Of a stretch of 64,000 nt of DNA, positions 8,863 through 18,266 are shown one piece after another. Origin of the DNA: Proteiniclasticum ruminis DSM 24773. Lineage in GTDB: Bacteria > Bacillota > Clostridia > Clostridiales > Clostridiaceae. The first letter of the stretch is position 1; the number at the start of each line of letters is the position of its first letter. The notes under the pieces are model-generated. The model made no database searches and was not told the DNA's origin. It saw only the letters and a list, made by a program, of their open reading frames with translations. The stretch is taken from assembly GCF_000701905.1 (NCBI RefSeq), contig NZ_JNKC01000009.1, positions 54,299-118,298 on the forward strand, in the 5' to 3' direction. The translations under genes were made by a program, and so were the position numbers.

Positions 8863-8884
8863 AAGACTTTACTTCGGAAGTCTT
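8863..8884 (-). terminator. Weak terminator of the sirtuin gene
   Basis: AAGACTT (8863-8869) and AAGTCTT (8878-8884) form a 7-bp stem. On the minus strand a T-rich but broken tail follows. Confidence 0.4.
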
Positions 8885-8895
8885 CAATTTTGAGG

Positions 8896-9627
8896 CTATA
8901 TTTTATTCAATAGCTTGTCTAGCTTTTCAAGAGTATTGCCAATACCATCATGAATTTCGGTCACATTATAGTGGTGCGCATAAGGAGTAGCATCTCTGTT
9001 GATGATGATCATAGATTTATTTTTTAGACCGAATACCTCAGGGATACTGGCAGCTGGATATACTTTAAGTGAGGTTCCCAAAACAAGAAGAAGGTCTGCT
9101 TTTTCTGCCATGGTGAATGCCTTATGGATCAGTGAGACTTCTTCATCATAGAGTACGATGTCTGGTTTAAATACACCGCCACAGAGACAGCTGTAACCAT
9201 CTTTAAAAATCTCGTGAAGAGATCGTTTCTGGTGGCAGTTTGTGCAGGTGCAGGTGGCCAATGTGCCATGAAGTTCCAACACGTTTTTACTGCCTGCTTT
9301 TTGATGGAGCATATCGATGTTCTGTGTAATGATATTTATAGTAAGAGTGGTCTCCCACTTCGCTAGAATCAGGTGTCCTTTATTAGGGGAGAATCCTGTA
9401 ACATTTAGCTTTTCTTTTAGGTACTGATAGAAAAGGGCTGTATTATGGTAAAAGAATCTTCTGGAGAGAAGATCTTCTGGATAATACCCTTCATAAAGAC
9501 TTGACCCCAGTCCGTCTTTAGATCTGAAGTCTTTGAGACCGGATTCTGTGGACATGCCTGCACCGGTAAGCACAAGTATATTTTTTGAGTTTTTCAGCAG
9601 TTCAGCAGATTTTAATAGTAGATTCAT
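8896..9627 (-). CDS. Sir2 family NAD-dependent protein deacylase
   Basis: A 243-residue cytoplasmic sirtuin that removes acyl groups from protein lysines using NAD. Seen in order: GAGMSTESGLKDFRS for NAD binding, TQNIDMLH, the catalytic histidine in ELHGT, a zinc ribbon (CTCTNC and CLCGG), and VLGTSLKVYPAASIP. The start is ATG at 9627: AGAAGGTG lies 6 bases upstream, and the in-frame GTG at 9636 is part of that ribosome site. It stands alone, with its own weak hairpin downstream. Confidence 0.92.
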   Translation of the reverse strand: MNLLLKSAELLKNSKNILVLTGAGMSTESGLKDFRSKDGLGSSLYEGYYPEDLLSRRFFYHNTALFYQYLKEKLNVTGFSPNKGHLILAKWETTLTINIITQNIDMLHQKAGSKNVLELHGTLATCTCTNCHQKRSLHEIFKDGYSCLCGGVFKPDIVLYDEEVSLIHKAFTMAEKADLLLVLGTSLKVYPAASIPEVFGLKNKSMIIINRDATPYAHHYNVTEIHDGIGNTLEKLDKLLNKI

Positions 9628-9693
9628 TTTTATCACCTTCTACTGGTATTTTACCATAGGAAAGTAAGCAGGTTGAGATTTTTCAATGAAATA

Positions 9694-9719
9694 AAAGCCC
9701 GAAGTTGCCTTCGAGCTTT
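9694..9719 (-). terminator. Terminator of the sigma-like gene
   Basis: On the minus strand AAAGCTCGAAG, a GCAA tetraloop and CTTCGGGCTTT form a GNRA-capped stem, followed by a TATTT tail. Confidence 0.8.
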
Positions 9720-9768
9720 GTATATCTTGAGTGCAGTATAATTTCGTTTGTTTTATTTGGAACGGAAA

Positions 9769-10353
9769 TCAGAATTCAAAGTCATCATCTTTATGGGCTT
9801 CCAGATAGGCTTTCATTTTTTTCAGTGTTTTATCTTTCAGGTATCTGGCTTTACGGTAGTCGGTGTCATAGAGCTCTGAATATCTTTTGATGCCTCCATA
9901 AGGGTCTTGGATAAAGTATGAAAGCACTGTTTTTTCTTCCGGGGTTAAGGTCATAAAAGCTTCTTTGACTCTAGAAGTGTTTTCATCACGGATGAAGATG
10001 GATTCCGTATTTTCTTTGGCGACGAGTTTCTCAGCATGGGTAATCCCATCTTTATCCTCACTATCGAGACTCGTATCCTGTGGCTTTGCAAGAATCCGTC
10101 TGGCTTCATATTTGAGTGCATTATGGATACATTTCATAAGATAAGATGGAGCTGAATCCAAATGCTTTTCATCCAGTTTTGGTATCGCTTTGATGATTGC
10201 TTCATAGGAGATTTGGCACAAATCTTCAAAATCATGTTCTTGAAGCTTCATTCTACGGCACTGTTTAAAGATAAAGGGTTCAACGGTCTTGATGACAAAT
10301 TCAATCGCCTCTCTATTTCCGTTTTTTGCGTGAATAAAAATGTTGTTATTCAT
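9769..10353 (-). CDS. Sigma-70-like RNA polymerase sigma factor
   Basis: A 194-residue protein with the layout of a small sigma factor. The region 2-like part holds DFEDLCQISYEAIIKAI near residues 41-57. The region 4-like part begins LTPEEKTVLSYFIQD and continues into a basic helix (DYRKARYLKDKTLKKMKAYL). A variable acidic linker joins them. It probably directs RNA polymerase to a small regulon, which cannot be identified here. No anti-sigma gene is evident, although the small membrane protein upstream on the same strand is a neighbour of unknown role. An AT-rich gap of about 260 bases precedes it. Confidence 0.7.
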   Translation of the reverse strand: MNNNIFIHAKNGNREAIEFVIKTVEPFIFKQCRRMKLQEHDFEDLCQISYEAIIKAIPKLDEKHLDSAPSYLMKCIHNALKYEARRILAKPQDTSLDSEDKDGITHAEKLVAKENTESIFIRDENTSRVKEAFMTLTPEEKTVLSYFIQDPYGGIKRYSELYDTDYRKARYLKDKTLKKMKAYLEAHKDDDFEF

Positions 10354-10613
10354 TAAGTCCTCCCCAGAAATTATATCTGCATAATCTAAATATGCATTAA
10401 ATACTTAATTAGCATACTCAAGATTATTTATATTATAATATGGATTGACCAAAATAATACAAATCACGGAATAAATTATGAAAATAATATTTATATTCTA
10501 ATTATATGGAGATAATTATTATAATTTTTTATTTTAATTATGGATATAATTTACAATATATAGGTATTGAATGTATATTGTGATAGAGAGTTTCAAAATC
10601 CTATAATCTGACG

Positions 10614-10874
10614 CTAATTGGAGTCCACGTAGATCACGTAGGAGATCCGGATAAGCAGAAGAACAAGAGTAGAACCAAGTACAGCATTTAGGAATCCATA
10701 CCCTAAAAAAACGAGTCCAATGAAAGTTATGATCATGGCAAGGACAGTCAGTCTATTTAATTTTTGGAAAGTTGATCTCCCTTTCATGCTTTTATAGAGA
10801 ATAAATAGTATTACAATAATAATTCCTAAAAAAAGACCTAAGGATAGCAAGTTATAAATTAGTGATAACACCAT
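10614..10874 (-). CDS. Small membrane protein of unknown function
   Basis: An 86-residue protein with three hydrophobic segments and a basic loop (YKSMKGRSTFQKLNR) between the first two. The start at 10874 is chosen because AGGAGG lies 3 bases upstream; the next codon is GTG at a more usual spacing, so either may be used. Not recognised. It lies upstream of the sigma-like gene on the same strand, about 260 bases away. Confidence 0.6.
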   Translation of the reverse strand: MVLSLIYNLLSLGLFLGIIIVILFILYKSMKGRSTFQKLNRLTVLAMIITFIGLVFLGYGFLNAVLGSTLVLLLIRISYVIYVDSN

Positions 10875-10981
10875 ACACCTCCTATTTCGTGTTAATTTTA
10901 ACATAATATGATAATAATCGGTATTGAACTTGAAAAAACAAACCGAAAAGAGTATTATTACATAGTGTATGAATTCAATAT

Positions 10982-11007
10982 AAAAGCTTGGACTGCTCCA
11001 AGCTTTT
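10982..11007. terminator. Palindromic terminator
   Basis: AAAAGCTTGGA, loop CTGC, TCCAAGCTTTT: a perfect 11-bp stem that works in both directions. It ends the minus-strand nucleotidyltransferase gene. Confidence 0.8.
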
Positions 11008-11023
11008 GTATTGGTTTTATTTT

Positions 11024-11875
11024 TTAGAGAGGAAGTCTCTTGATCATAAACTTATCAAAGGTTTCTTCTACGCTGAAGTCCACTTCTGGGAATTGCTGTT
11101 TTACAAGAATCAGTGTCTCAAAGACTATAGCATAAAGATCTTCTACAGCTTCAAATTTATTGATGGAGAACATTTCCTTAAATCTAAGAGCTACATTCAC
11201 TGGAGCAATGGTCATTGCTTCCAATTCAGGGTACATCCATTTGTAGCCTCCTGCATAGGTCTTGTTGATTGCTGAAAGGATATTAAAGAGTTTTCTTTGA
11301 ATGGTAACCATCTGAGCATAATATTCAGTGGGATTATCTCTCTGGATGTAGAGCTCGATGTTTCCATTATGAAGCTTAACAAGATTATCGAAGATGACAT
11401 TGATTGCCAGTTCTCTTGGATAGACCTCTGTCTTTTCTTTCCAGGCATTGAGGATATCTTCGCCGAAAAGAGGATAAGCATAGGTGATGGTGTCCAGGAA
11501 TCCTAAGGTCTGATAATCAGCCAAATGGAACTCCCAGGCGTCTTCAATCATGTTATCATAGTAATCAACGGTATTATGAAGAATATCAATCTGGATGTCT
11601 TTCAGAATGAGATTGTCTTCATTTTGGTCATCGTCAATGGGGAAAATGAGATCTGCTTTAATTGAGTCCACCAGCTTTTGTCTGGTATCGACATCTGGAA
11701 ATACATCCCAGAAGCAAAGGAGTTCTAGATCAGAGAAAGCATCTGCTTGTCCTCTGGAAACTGATCCACCTACAGCCATGGCGACGAGTTCTGGACCTTC
11801 AAATTCGACATCACTTAAGCTTTCTCGAATTTCATGGGCCAGGATGACTCTTGGATTGTTTAAATCAATTTTCAT
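11024..11875 (-). CDS. Nucleotidyltransferase-fold protein (DUF4037-like)
   Basis: A 283-residue protein with a minimal nucleotidyltransferase motif near the N-terminus: VGGSVSRGQADAFSDLELL, in which GS is followed by the D-x-E pair that would hold metal. The rest is mostly helical and resembles DUF4037 proteins and antibiotic-modifying adenylyltransferases, but no substrate can be inferred. The start is ATG at 11875, since AAGGAG lies 8 bases before it and the in-frame GTG at 11884 overlaps that site. Transcribed divergently from the polysaccharide cluster. Confidence 0.65.
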   Translation of the reverse strand: MKIDLNNPRVILAHEIRESLSDVEFEGPELVAMAVGGSVSRGQADAFSDLELLCFWDVFPDVDTRQKLVDSIKADLIFPIDDDQNEDNLILKDIQIDILHNTVDYYDNMIEDAWEFHLADYQTLGFLDTITYAYPLFGEDILNAWKEKTEVYPRELAINVIFDNLVKLHNGNIELYIQRDNPTEYYAQMVTIQRKLFNILSAINKTYAGGYKWMYPELEAMTIAPVNVALRFKEMFSINKFEAVEDLYAIVFETLILVKQQFPEVDFSVEETFDKFMIKRLPL

Positions 11876-12098
11876 ATGATCCACTCCTTATTGAATGATT
11901 GTAAAGAAGCAATGATTAAATATTGCGACTTCTTTCATTTATCATATCAGAAAAAAGTGAATAAAAGAATAAGAATTCGTTATTGTTTTCTTAGGTAGAG
12001 TTGATGTTCAATGTAATATACATAAATATACAGTATTAATCTAACATAAGATCACATAAATTTTCAGGTGAGAATCTACATGTCTTGAGGGGGATACT

Positions 12099-14798
12099 AT
12101 GGTTATAAAAAGAAAATCTATTATGTTTACAATCATAATCACTGCACTGATGCTTATGGGAACTAGAGTTAGTTTCGGAGCCGAAGTCAACAGAGCTGAA
12201 GTGACTTACTTTACAATGTCTGGAGACGAAGTGGTTGATAGTTCTCTCTATTTAGAAGCGATGGCGGAAAGTTCTAATGAGCCTCTCTACCAATTTGCTA
12301 TAGAAGATCTCCAACGTGGAGGTTGGGAGTATATAGGGGGTTATACTACTACAAATAATGCAACATGGAATCCCCGAAAACCTGGTACTTATAGGATTAG
12401 AGTAAAAGTTAAAGACAGGTATAGTAGTCTTAATCAAGATTCAAGAAAAGATCTTTTTGTTGAGATTAAAGAATCAAAAGCTATTCTTGAAAGTGTAGAA
12501 GTAGTAGAAGGTCAAATTTCAGGCTCAAAGTATACTATTGTTGCTACTGCGGTAAGTAGGTTACCAGTCCTCTATGAGTTTGCGATTGAAGACTTAAGCC
12601 GAGGTGGGTGGATATATCCACAACCATATTCAAGCGTGGATACTGCGACTTGGATTCCTGATAGAGCAGGCCGCTACCGGATACGAGTAAAGGTTAAAAA
12701 TGAGAATAGCACATTAAATCAAGATTCAAGAAAAGACATCTTTGTGGAAGTTAGTGATCCAAAATCGGTATTAACAGAAGTGTCAGCTACTAACCTAGAT
12801 GGATACATTGGAAAGATGATTAATATTACAGCTGAAGCCTCTGACAACAGTAATACTTTATTTGAGTATGCGATTGAAGATTTAACAAGTGGTGGATGGA
12901 CATATCCTCAGCCATATTCTGCTAACAATAGTTTGGCTTGGAATCCAACAAAAACTGGTAAATTTAGAATTAGAGTAAAAGTCAAACACAGATATTCTAC
13001 GTTGAATCAAGATTCGAGAAAAGACTTGTTTATTGAGATAAAGGAGCCTAAAGCAACACTTAATGAAGTGGTTGTTGTTGAAGGTGAATTTGCAGGAAGT
13101 GCTTACGAAGTAGTAGCCAATGGTAGTAGTCAAAGTAGTATTTTATATGAGTTTGCAGTAGAGGATCTTACACGAGGTGGATGGACGTATCCTCAATCAT
13201 ATTCTGAAAGGAACAGTTTCAACTGGATTCCACAAAGAGGAGGAAGTTATAGACTTCGTGTAAAAGTTAAAGATCAATACAGTACATCAAATCAAGACTC
13301 TAGAAAGGATTTCTTTATTGAAGTTTTGGAACCGAAAGCAGTCTTAAACGAAATGATTGTTGAAGAAGGATTTTACATTGGATCTGACTACTCGATTACT
13401 TTAAATGGTAAGAGTGATAGCGAGATTTTATACCAGGTAGCGATTCAAGATATTACGACGGGAAAGTGGTCGTATTTATCAAGTTATACTCCAAATAATC
13501 AATTCAAATGGGTTCCATTAAAAAATGGGATATACAGAATCAGAGGCAAAGTGAAAGACCGATTTAGTAGTATGAATCAGGATGCTCGACTTGATTTCAT
13601 AGCGGAAGTTCTTGGTCATAATACTTATACGAAGATAACTTCTAATATAGCATTTATTGATGCCTTGGATTTACAGATGAACTCTGGAGCAAAACCAATT
13701 ATATACTCCAGTGATCCTAACAACAGGTGGAGAGCTGCTGAAAAGTCAGAAGTAGAACAATACATGAATTCAAAAAAATATTTGCATTTCGAAGATTCAA
13801 CTGAAGGAATGATATCATCTGTTATAATTAGTACGGACACTCTCAATGTTCGATCCAATCCATCTGTTGTGGATGGCGTCGTTATAGGAAAAGTAAACAG
13901 AGGTGCTAAATATGATGTTGTTGATATGGTTGATGGTTGGTATCAAATAAATACGAGTGTAGGATTCGGATGGGTTTCTGGAGCTTACGTTTCGACAGTA
14001 AGTAAGCCAATGAATGTACCTACTAAAATTTCATCAGTTCAGGTAGTTTATGATAATATTAATATGTATAGCGGTTCATCTAAAGAAACTGTGGTAACTT
14101 CCATAAGCAGAAATACTATTCTAGATTATTTGGGGTCAACTGGTAAAATGTACTATGTTCAATATGCAGGTGTTAATGGATATATCGATGTAGAAGGGGT
14201 AAAACTAGTTGACACAGTACCTAGTAGCTTTCTTCAGTTTATGGATCTATCTGGAGGTCCAAATCTTTCTGTAGCCAGCATAAACAAAGAGTTGCTTGGT
14301 AAAGGAATTTTGGATGGAAAAGGAACAGCATATAAAGAAGCGGGTGAACTATATAATATCAATATCGCATATCTGATTGCACATTCATTTTTAGAGAGTG
14401 GCAACGGAAGTAGTGCATTAGCTAACGGAATCATGGTCAGTGAAGTTGACGGTGTTAGTGTTGAACCCAAAATGGTTTATAACGTTTTTGGTATTGGAGC
14501 TTATGACAGAGATCCAATCAAACTAGGAGCCGAATATGCATACAAACAAGGATGGCTCTCTATTAATGAGGCAATAATTGGTGGAACTTCGTGGATCTCA
14601 AAAAACTATATAAATCATTCTACCTTAAATCAAAACACATTATATAAAATGAGATGGAATCCGATCAATCCTGGGACACATCAGTACGCGACAGATGTTG
14701 CGTGGGCTGTTAAGCAAACAAGTAGATTAAGACTTGCTTATGATATTATGGTTGCAAATAAAGCACAAATACGATTTGAACTGACTGACTATAAATAA
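12099..14798 (+). CDS. Secreted repeat protein with SH3 and glucosaminidase domains
   Basis: An 899-residue exported protein, probably a cell-wall hydrolase. A signal peptide (about residues 1-27, ending SFG before AE) precedes five tandem repeats of about 95 residues (roughly 28-506). Each repeat contains a Y-x-x-x-IEDL-like block, RIRVKVKD and a closing NQDSRKD. A bacterial SH3 domain (LNVRSNPS to GFGWVSGAYV, about 580-632) and a second SH3-like segment follow. The C-terminal glucosaminidase-like domain (about 735-895) contains AYLIAHSFLESGNGSSA with the presumed catalytic glutamate. It opens the AT-rich polysaccharide cluster, suggesting a role in remodelling peptidoglycan for polymer export or attachment. 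GAGGGGG precedes the ATG. Confidence 0.8.
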   Translation: MVIKRKSIMFTIIITALMLMGTRVSFGAEVNRAEVTYFTMSGDEVVDSSLYLEAMAESSNEPLYQFAIEDLQRGGWEYIGGYTTTNNATWNPRKPGTYRIRVKVKDRYSSLNQDSRKDLFVEIKESKAILESVEVVEGQISGSKYTIVATAVSRLPVLYEFAIEDLSRGGWIYPQPYSSVDTATWIPDRAGRYRIRVKVKNENSTLNQDSRKDIFVEVSDPKSVLTEVSATNLDGYIGKMINITAEASDNSNTLFEYAIEDLTSGGWTYPQPYSANNSLAWNPTKTGKFRIRVKVKHRYSTLNQDSRKDLFIEIKEPKATLNEVVVVEGEFAGSAYEVVANGSSQSSILYEFAVEDLTRGGWTYPQSYSERNSFNWIPQRGGSYRLRVKVKDQYSTSNQDSRKDFFIEVLEPKAVLNEMIVEEGFYIGSDYSITLNGKSDSEILYQVAIQDITTGKWSYLSSYTPNNQFKWVPLKNGIYRIRGKVKDRFSSMNQDARLDFIAEVLGHNTYTKITSNIAFIDALDLQMNSGAKPIIYSSDPNNRWRAAEKSEVEQYMNSKKYLHFEDSTEGMISSVIISTDTLNVRSNPSVVDGVVIGKVNRGAKYDVVDMVDGWYQINTSVGFGWVSGAYVSTVSKPMNVPTKISSVQVVYDNINMYSGSSKETVVTSISRNTILDYLGSTGKMYYVQYAGVNGYIDVEGVKLVDTVPSSFLQFMDLSGGPNLSVASINKELLGKGILDGKGTAYKEAGELYNINIAYLIAHSFLESGNGSSALANGIMVSEVDGVSVEPKMVYNVFGIGAYDRDPIKLGAEYAYKQGWLSINEAIIGGTSWISKNYINHSTLNQNTLYKMRWNPINPGTHQYATDVAWAVKQTSRLRLAYDIMVANKAQIRFELTDYK
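12180..13620 (+). repeat. Five tandem protein-coding repeats
   Basis: Five units of about 285 bases inside the glucosaminidase gene. The end of each encodes a close variant of NQDSRKD; the fifth has diverged to NQDARLD. DNA identity between units is moderate, so they are old duplications rather than recent slippage. Confidence 0.8.
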
Positions 14799-14808
14799 TG
14801 AGGTATGT

Positions 14809-15930
14809 ATGAAGATTTTAAATATTAACTCTTACTATTTGAGTTCTACTGTTCATCATTCTTTATGGGAAGCGCTCTCACAAGATAAACATGAAATCTT
14901 AAGTTATGTACCCGTTTATAAAGGATATAGCGCAAGACCTGAATGCGAATCTCTGGGCACTGATAGTAATGTCCTTATTTCTTCTTGCTTTAAGAAAAAT
15001 GATCGATATATGTTTTGCGTTAAGCATAATAAAATATGTAAGGATTTAGTATGTAAGTATGATTTTAAAACTATCGATGTAATTCATGCTCACTCACTAT
15101 TCACAAATGGTTACTTAGCTTATAAGCTAAATCAACTTTATGGAATACCATATATTGTCACAGTGAGAGATACAGATATTAATCAATTTTTCAAAAAGAG
15201 AGTCTTTTTGCGAGGTATTGGAAATAAGATACTAAAAAATGCGGATAGAGTTGTTTTTCTGTCTGAATCATATTTATCAAAAACAATTGATACATATGTA
15301 CATAAAGATATTAAGCTATTAGTCAAAGATAAATCTTTGGTTGTTCCTAATGGAATTTCAGATTATTGGCATAATAATAAGCCTGAAAATATTAAGGATA
15401 AGCCCGACAATAGGATAAATTTACTGTATGTAGGTGCGATTAATAGAAGAAAGAATGTTCTTATGACTGTTAATGCATTAGAGGAGCTAGTTAAAAGAGG
15501 ATTTGATCCGACACTAACAGTAGTTGGCAGAGTCGAGGATTCTGCCATCTATGACAGATTAGTGAGAAACACTCGAGTCAGATATCAGCAACAGATGCCT
15601 TTCGAGCTGCTCCTTGAAGAGTACAGAAAAGCTCATGTTTTTGTGATGCCATCACTTACTGAGTCGTTTGGATTAGTGTATGCAGAAGCACTATCACAAG
15701 GAGTTCCAGTCATTTACTCAGAAGGTGAAGGATTTGACAATCAGTTTGCAGAGGGGGTTGTAGGTTATCATGTTAGCCCGAAGAGCTCTAGTGATATTAC
15801 GGAAAAAATATTGATGATAATTGAAGACTATAAGGAAATAGCAACCCGTTGTCTACAAAGCAGTACTGTATTCAGGTGGAATGATATTTCCCAGAGATAT
15901 ATGGATATTTATAAGGAATTGATAAGATGA
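14809..15930 (+). CDS. Glycosyltransferase family 4
   Basis: A 373-residue GT-B fold glycosyltransferase, expected to add a sugar to the lipid-linked repeat unit on the cytoplasmic membrane face. The C-terminal half has LLYVGAINRRKNV and the nucleotide-sugar site PSLTESFGLVYAEALSQG, with the E-x7-E motif of GT4 retaining enzymes. The donor cannot be read. It starts 10 bases after the glucosaminidase stop and overlaps the next gene by 4 bases (ATGA), so it is operonic. Confidence 0.88.
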   Translation: MKILNINSYYLSSTVHHSLWEALSQDKHEILSYVPVYKGYSARPECESLGTDSNVLISSCFKKNDRYMFCVKHNKICKDLVCKYDFKTIDVIHAHSLFTNGYLAYKLNQLYGIPYIVTVRDTDINQFFKKRVFLRGIGNKILKNADRVVFLSESYLSKTIDTYVHKDIKLLVKDKSLVVPNGISDYWHNNKPENIKDKPDNRINLLYVGAINRRKNVLMTVNALEELVKRGFDPTLTVVGRVEDSAIYDRLVRNTRVRYQQQMPFELLLEEYRKAHVFVMPSLTESFGLVYAEALSQGVPVIYSEGEGFDNQFAEGVVGYHVSPKSSSDITEKILMIIEDYKEIATRCLQSSTVFRWNDISQRYMDIYKELIR

Positions 15931-17117
15931 ATGATAAACTAATTGATGCAATTAACAGGAAAAAATTGAATAGTTTTTTTATTGGGGTATTTCTGTTTGT
16001 TCATGCCTTAACTTATCCAATTAGAGTGGCAACAGGGAATAATTTGTCTACCTATCTAGTGACTGGGATCATCCTAATAATATCAATAATTGTTAATAAA
16101 TCATACAAAGAGATGAGAAACTATATTATTGTTTTCATAATCACTATATTGATTGCGATTAACTTACTCATTACTGAGAGTACTACTCATTTATTTATAC
16201 AGCTGACTGAGTTTATGAAATTCGGGTTTATTGCCCTATTTCTCAGTGTTCAGGATTTAGATTATAAATATGTTATGAAATACATGGTATATCTAAGTTA
16301 TTTTGTTCTCATTATATTCACAGTTTTTATCCGAAGTGTGATCAATGGAGATATTGAGTATATGTTTTTTGGAGTAAACATGTCTTATGTTTTTTCTGCT
16401 CAATTTATAGATGGTGTTGAGAATAAGAAGAAAAGCAGCATATTTTTTAGTCTTATATCATTCGTCATGATTCTTACTTTTGGAAACCGAGGTGCTTTGC
16501 TTACATGTTTGATTATAATATTGGTAACTGCATTTATAAAGGCTAGAGGTATATGGAAAGTAGCACTATGGGCGTCAATTGGCACCTTTGGAGTCCTTTA
16601 TGTCACAGGTGGATTAAGGAAGCTAACAACGCTTCTTTATATAACCCTTAGAGAGAATGGTGTCTATTCTTACTCCTTAATGAAAATAATGAAACAACTG
16701 AATGACGGAATAGTATCAGCTTCATCTGGTAGGGGAGACATCTACTTAGAAGCTTTGCGAATTATTAAGGACAATAATTTCATGCCTAAAGGACTTGGTT
16801 ATTATCAATATGTTACGGGTTCTACAACATACCCGCATAATTTTTATATTGACATATTGTATACTTTTGGATTTTTTTCAATAGTTGTTTTAGGATGGAT
16901 TTTGTTCATTCTGTATAGAGGGCTAAAAAGCCAAACCATGGATTATTGGCATAAGAAGCTTATTTTGGTATTCTTTATTATTGCTATGACGCGGCTTCTT
17001 TTAAGTGGAACTTTTATCAGTGATACCGTTTTTTGGTATTTCCTTGGACTATCCATTTTACCTTATTTGAGGAAAATAACAGACTATATTCGAAAGGTAG
17101 TAAAATTTGATGAATAA
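15927..17117 (+). CDS. Wzy-like polysaccharide polymerase
   Basis: A 396-residue integral membrane protein with about ten hydrophobic segments and a large loop containing SSGRGDIYLEALRII and YPHNFYIDILYTFGF, typical of O-antigen polymerase/ligase proteins. It would polymerise lipid-linked repeat units on the outer face of the membrane. The ATG overlaps the stop of the upstream glycosyltransferase, and its 3' end overlaps the next gene by 8 bases. Together with a flippase and a priming transferase in the cluster, this indicates a Wzx/Wzy-dependent pathway. Confidence 0.8.
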   Translation: MNDKLIDAINRKKLNSFFIGVFLFVHALTYPIRVATGNNLSTYLVTGIILIISIIVNKSYKEMRNYIIVFIITILIAINLLITESTTHLFIQLTEFMKFGFIALFLSVQDLDYKYVMKYMVYLSYFVLIIFTVFIRSVINGDIEYMFFGVNMSYVFSAQFIDGVENKKKSSIFFSLISFVMILTFGNRGALLTCLIIILVTAFIKARGIWKVALWASIGTFGVLYVTGGLRKLTTLLYITLRENGVYSYSLMKIMKQLNDGIVSASSGRGDIYLEALRIIKDNNFMPKGLGYYQYVTGSTTYPHNFYIDILYTFGFFSIVVLGWILFILYRGLKSQTMDYWHKKLILVFFIIAMTRLLLSGTFISDTVFWYFLGLSILPYLRKITDYIRKVVKFDE

Positions 17118-18252
17118 AAGAGTATTAGTTGTTACATTAAAATACCCGCCAGTTTATTCAGGCTACGGTAATCAGATAAGTTCAGTTATGGAAGAAGTTT
17201 TGTCAATTACTGATTCGATTAATTTTACAGTTTTGACAACAAATAACTGTAACACTACACAAAATACTCAACCTAGAGTTATAAATCTAGGCATTTCTAT
17301 AAAAAATCAGCTTCTGAGTTCGTTTTTTTTTGGAGTTCATGTATTTTTTTGGGCTATTCTTCATAAGAATACTTTTGATAGCATTCATTGTATCAGTGCC
17401 CATGGGCATACAGCGATTCCTTGTATTTATGCAGGTAAGTTGTTAAAAAAAAGCACTTATATTAAAGTGACACAAGCAGAATTTAGAAAAACAATCAAAA
17501 AACTATCGTGGTTACATAAATTAATCAGGAACTTCAGAATCAGACTGACGAGTAAAGCAGATTACTACATTGCAATTAGCAAACAGATTGAATCGGATTT
17601 ACAAGCGGTTGGTATTAATCAAGAGCAAATAGTAAAAATACCGAATGGTGTAAACACAAAAACATATACTAAGCGAAATGTTAATGATAGCAGTAATGTG
17701 AGGAAAAGATTTGGATTAGATAATAATTTGATCATTCTATTGTATGCAGGCGCATTAAATAGAAGAAAGGGAACGTATGATTTGCTAGAAGCTACAAGAA
17801 GACTTTCGAAGAAATCTTTGAGGGACTTCACTTTGGTTTTATGTGGACCAGATCATGAAAATATTATTGAAACTATAGTTAATAACAATACTGAATATTC
17901 CTTTGTTAAATACCTCGGAAGAGTTGATAATATGTCTGAGATTTATAAGGCATCTGATGTTTTTGTTTTACCATCATATTCAGAAGGGTTACCTAATGTC
18001 CTCCTAGAGGCGACTGTATCAGGTGTTGCATCTATAGGATCTCAGATAGGAGGAGTGACCGATATTCTGAAGTCTACTTCATTACTTTTTCACCCTGGTG
18101 ATATCGAAAAAATGGAGACTTTATTAGATAGGCTGATTTCAGACGATAAATATAGACAATATATTGCAGATACTTGTTATACTGAATCAAGCAAGGAGTT
18201 TTCACTCGAAAATGTAGCCCGAAGTTACATAAAATTTTATCAATCAATTTGA
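17110..18252 (+). CDS. Glycosyltransferase family 4
   Basis: A 380-residue GT-B glycosyltransferase. VPNG-like IPNGVNTKTY, LLYAGALNRRKGTYDLL and PSYSEGLPNVLLEATVSG mark the GT4 donor domain with its paired glutamates. The ATG at 17110 directly follows an in-frame TTG and lies within the end of the polymerase gene. Shares the YAGALNRRKG-type block with the GT4 at 14809, suggesting related donors. Confidence 0.87.
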   Translation: MNKRVLVVTLKYPPVYSGYGNQISSVMEEVLSITDSINFTVLTTNNCNTTQNTQPRVINLGISIKNQLLSSFFFGVHVFFWAILHKNTFDSIHCISAHGHTAIPCIYAGKLLKKSTYIKVTQAEFRKTIKKLSWLHKLIRNFRIRLTSKADYYIAISKQIESDLQAVGINQEQIVKIPNGVNTKTYTKRNVNDSSNVRKRFGLDNNLIILLYAGALNRRKGTYDLLEATRRLSKKSLRDFTLVLCGPDHENIIETIVNNNTEYSFVKYLGRVDNMSEIYKASDVFVLPSYSEGLPNVLLEATVSGVASIGSQIGGVTDILKSTSLLFHPGDIEKMETLLDRLISDDKYRQYIADTCYTESSKEFSLENVARSYIKFYQSI

Positions 18253-18266
18253 GGAAGCGAGTAAAC

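Noticed and set aside
10614..10904. Longer start for the small membrane protein
   Set aside because: The extra ten residues lie before a good AGGAGG site, so the downstream ATG is preferred.
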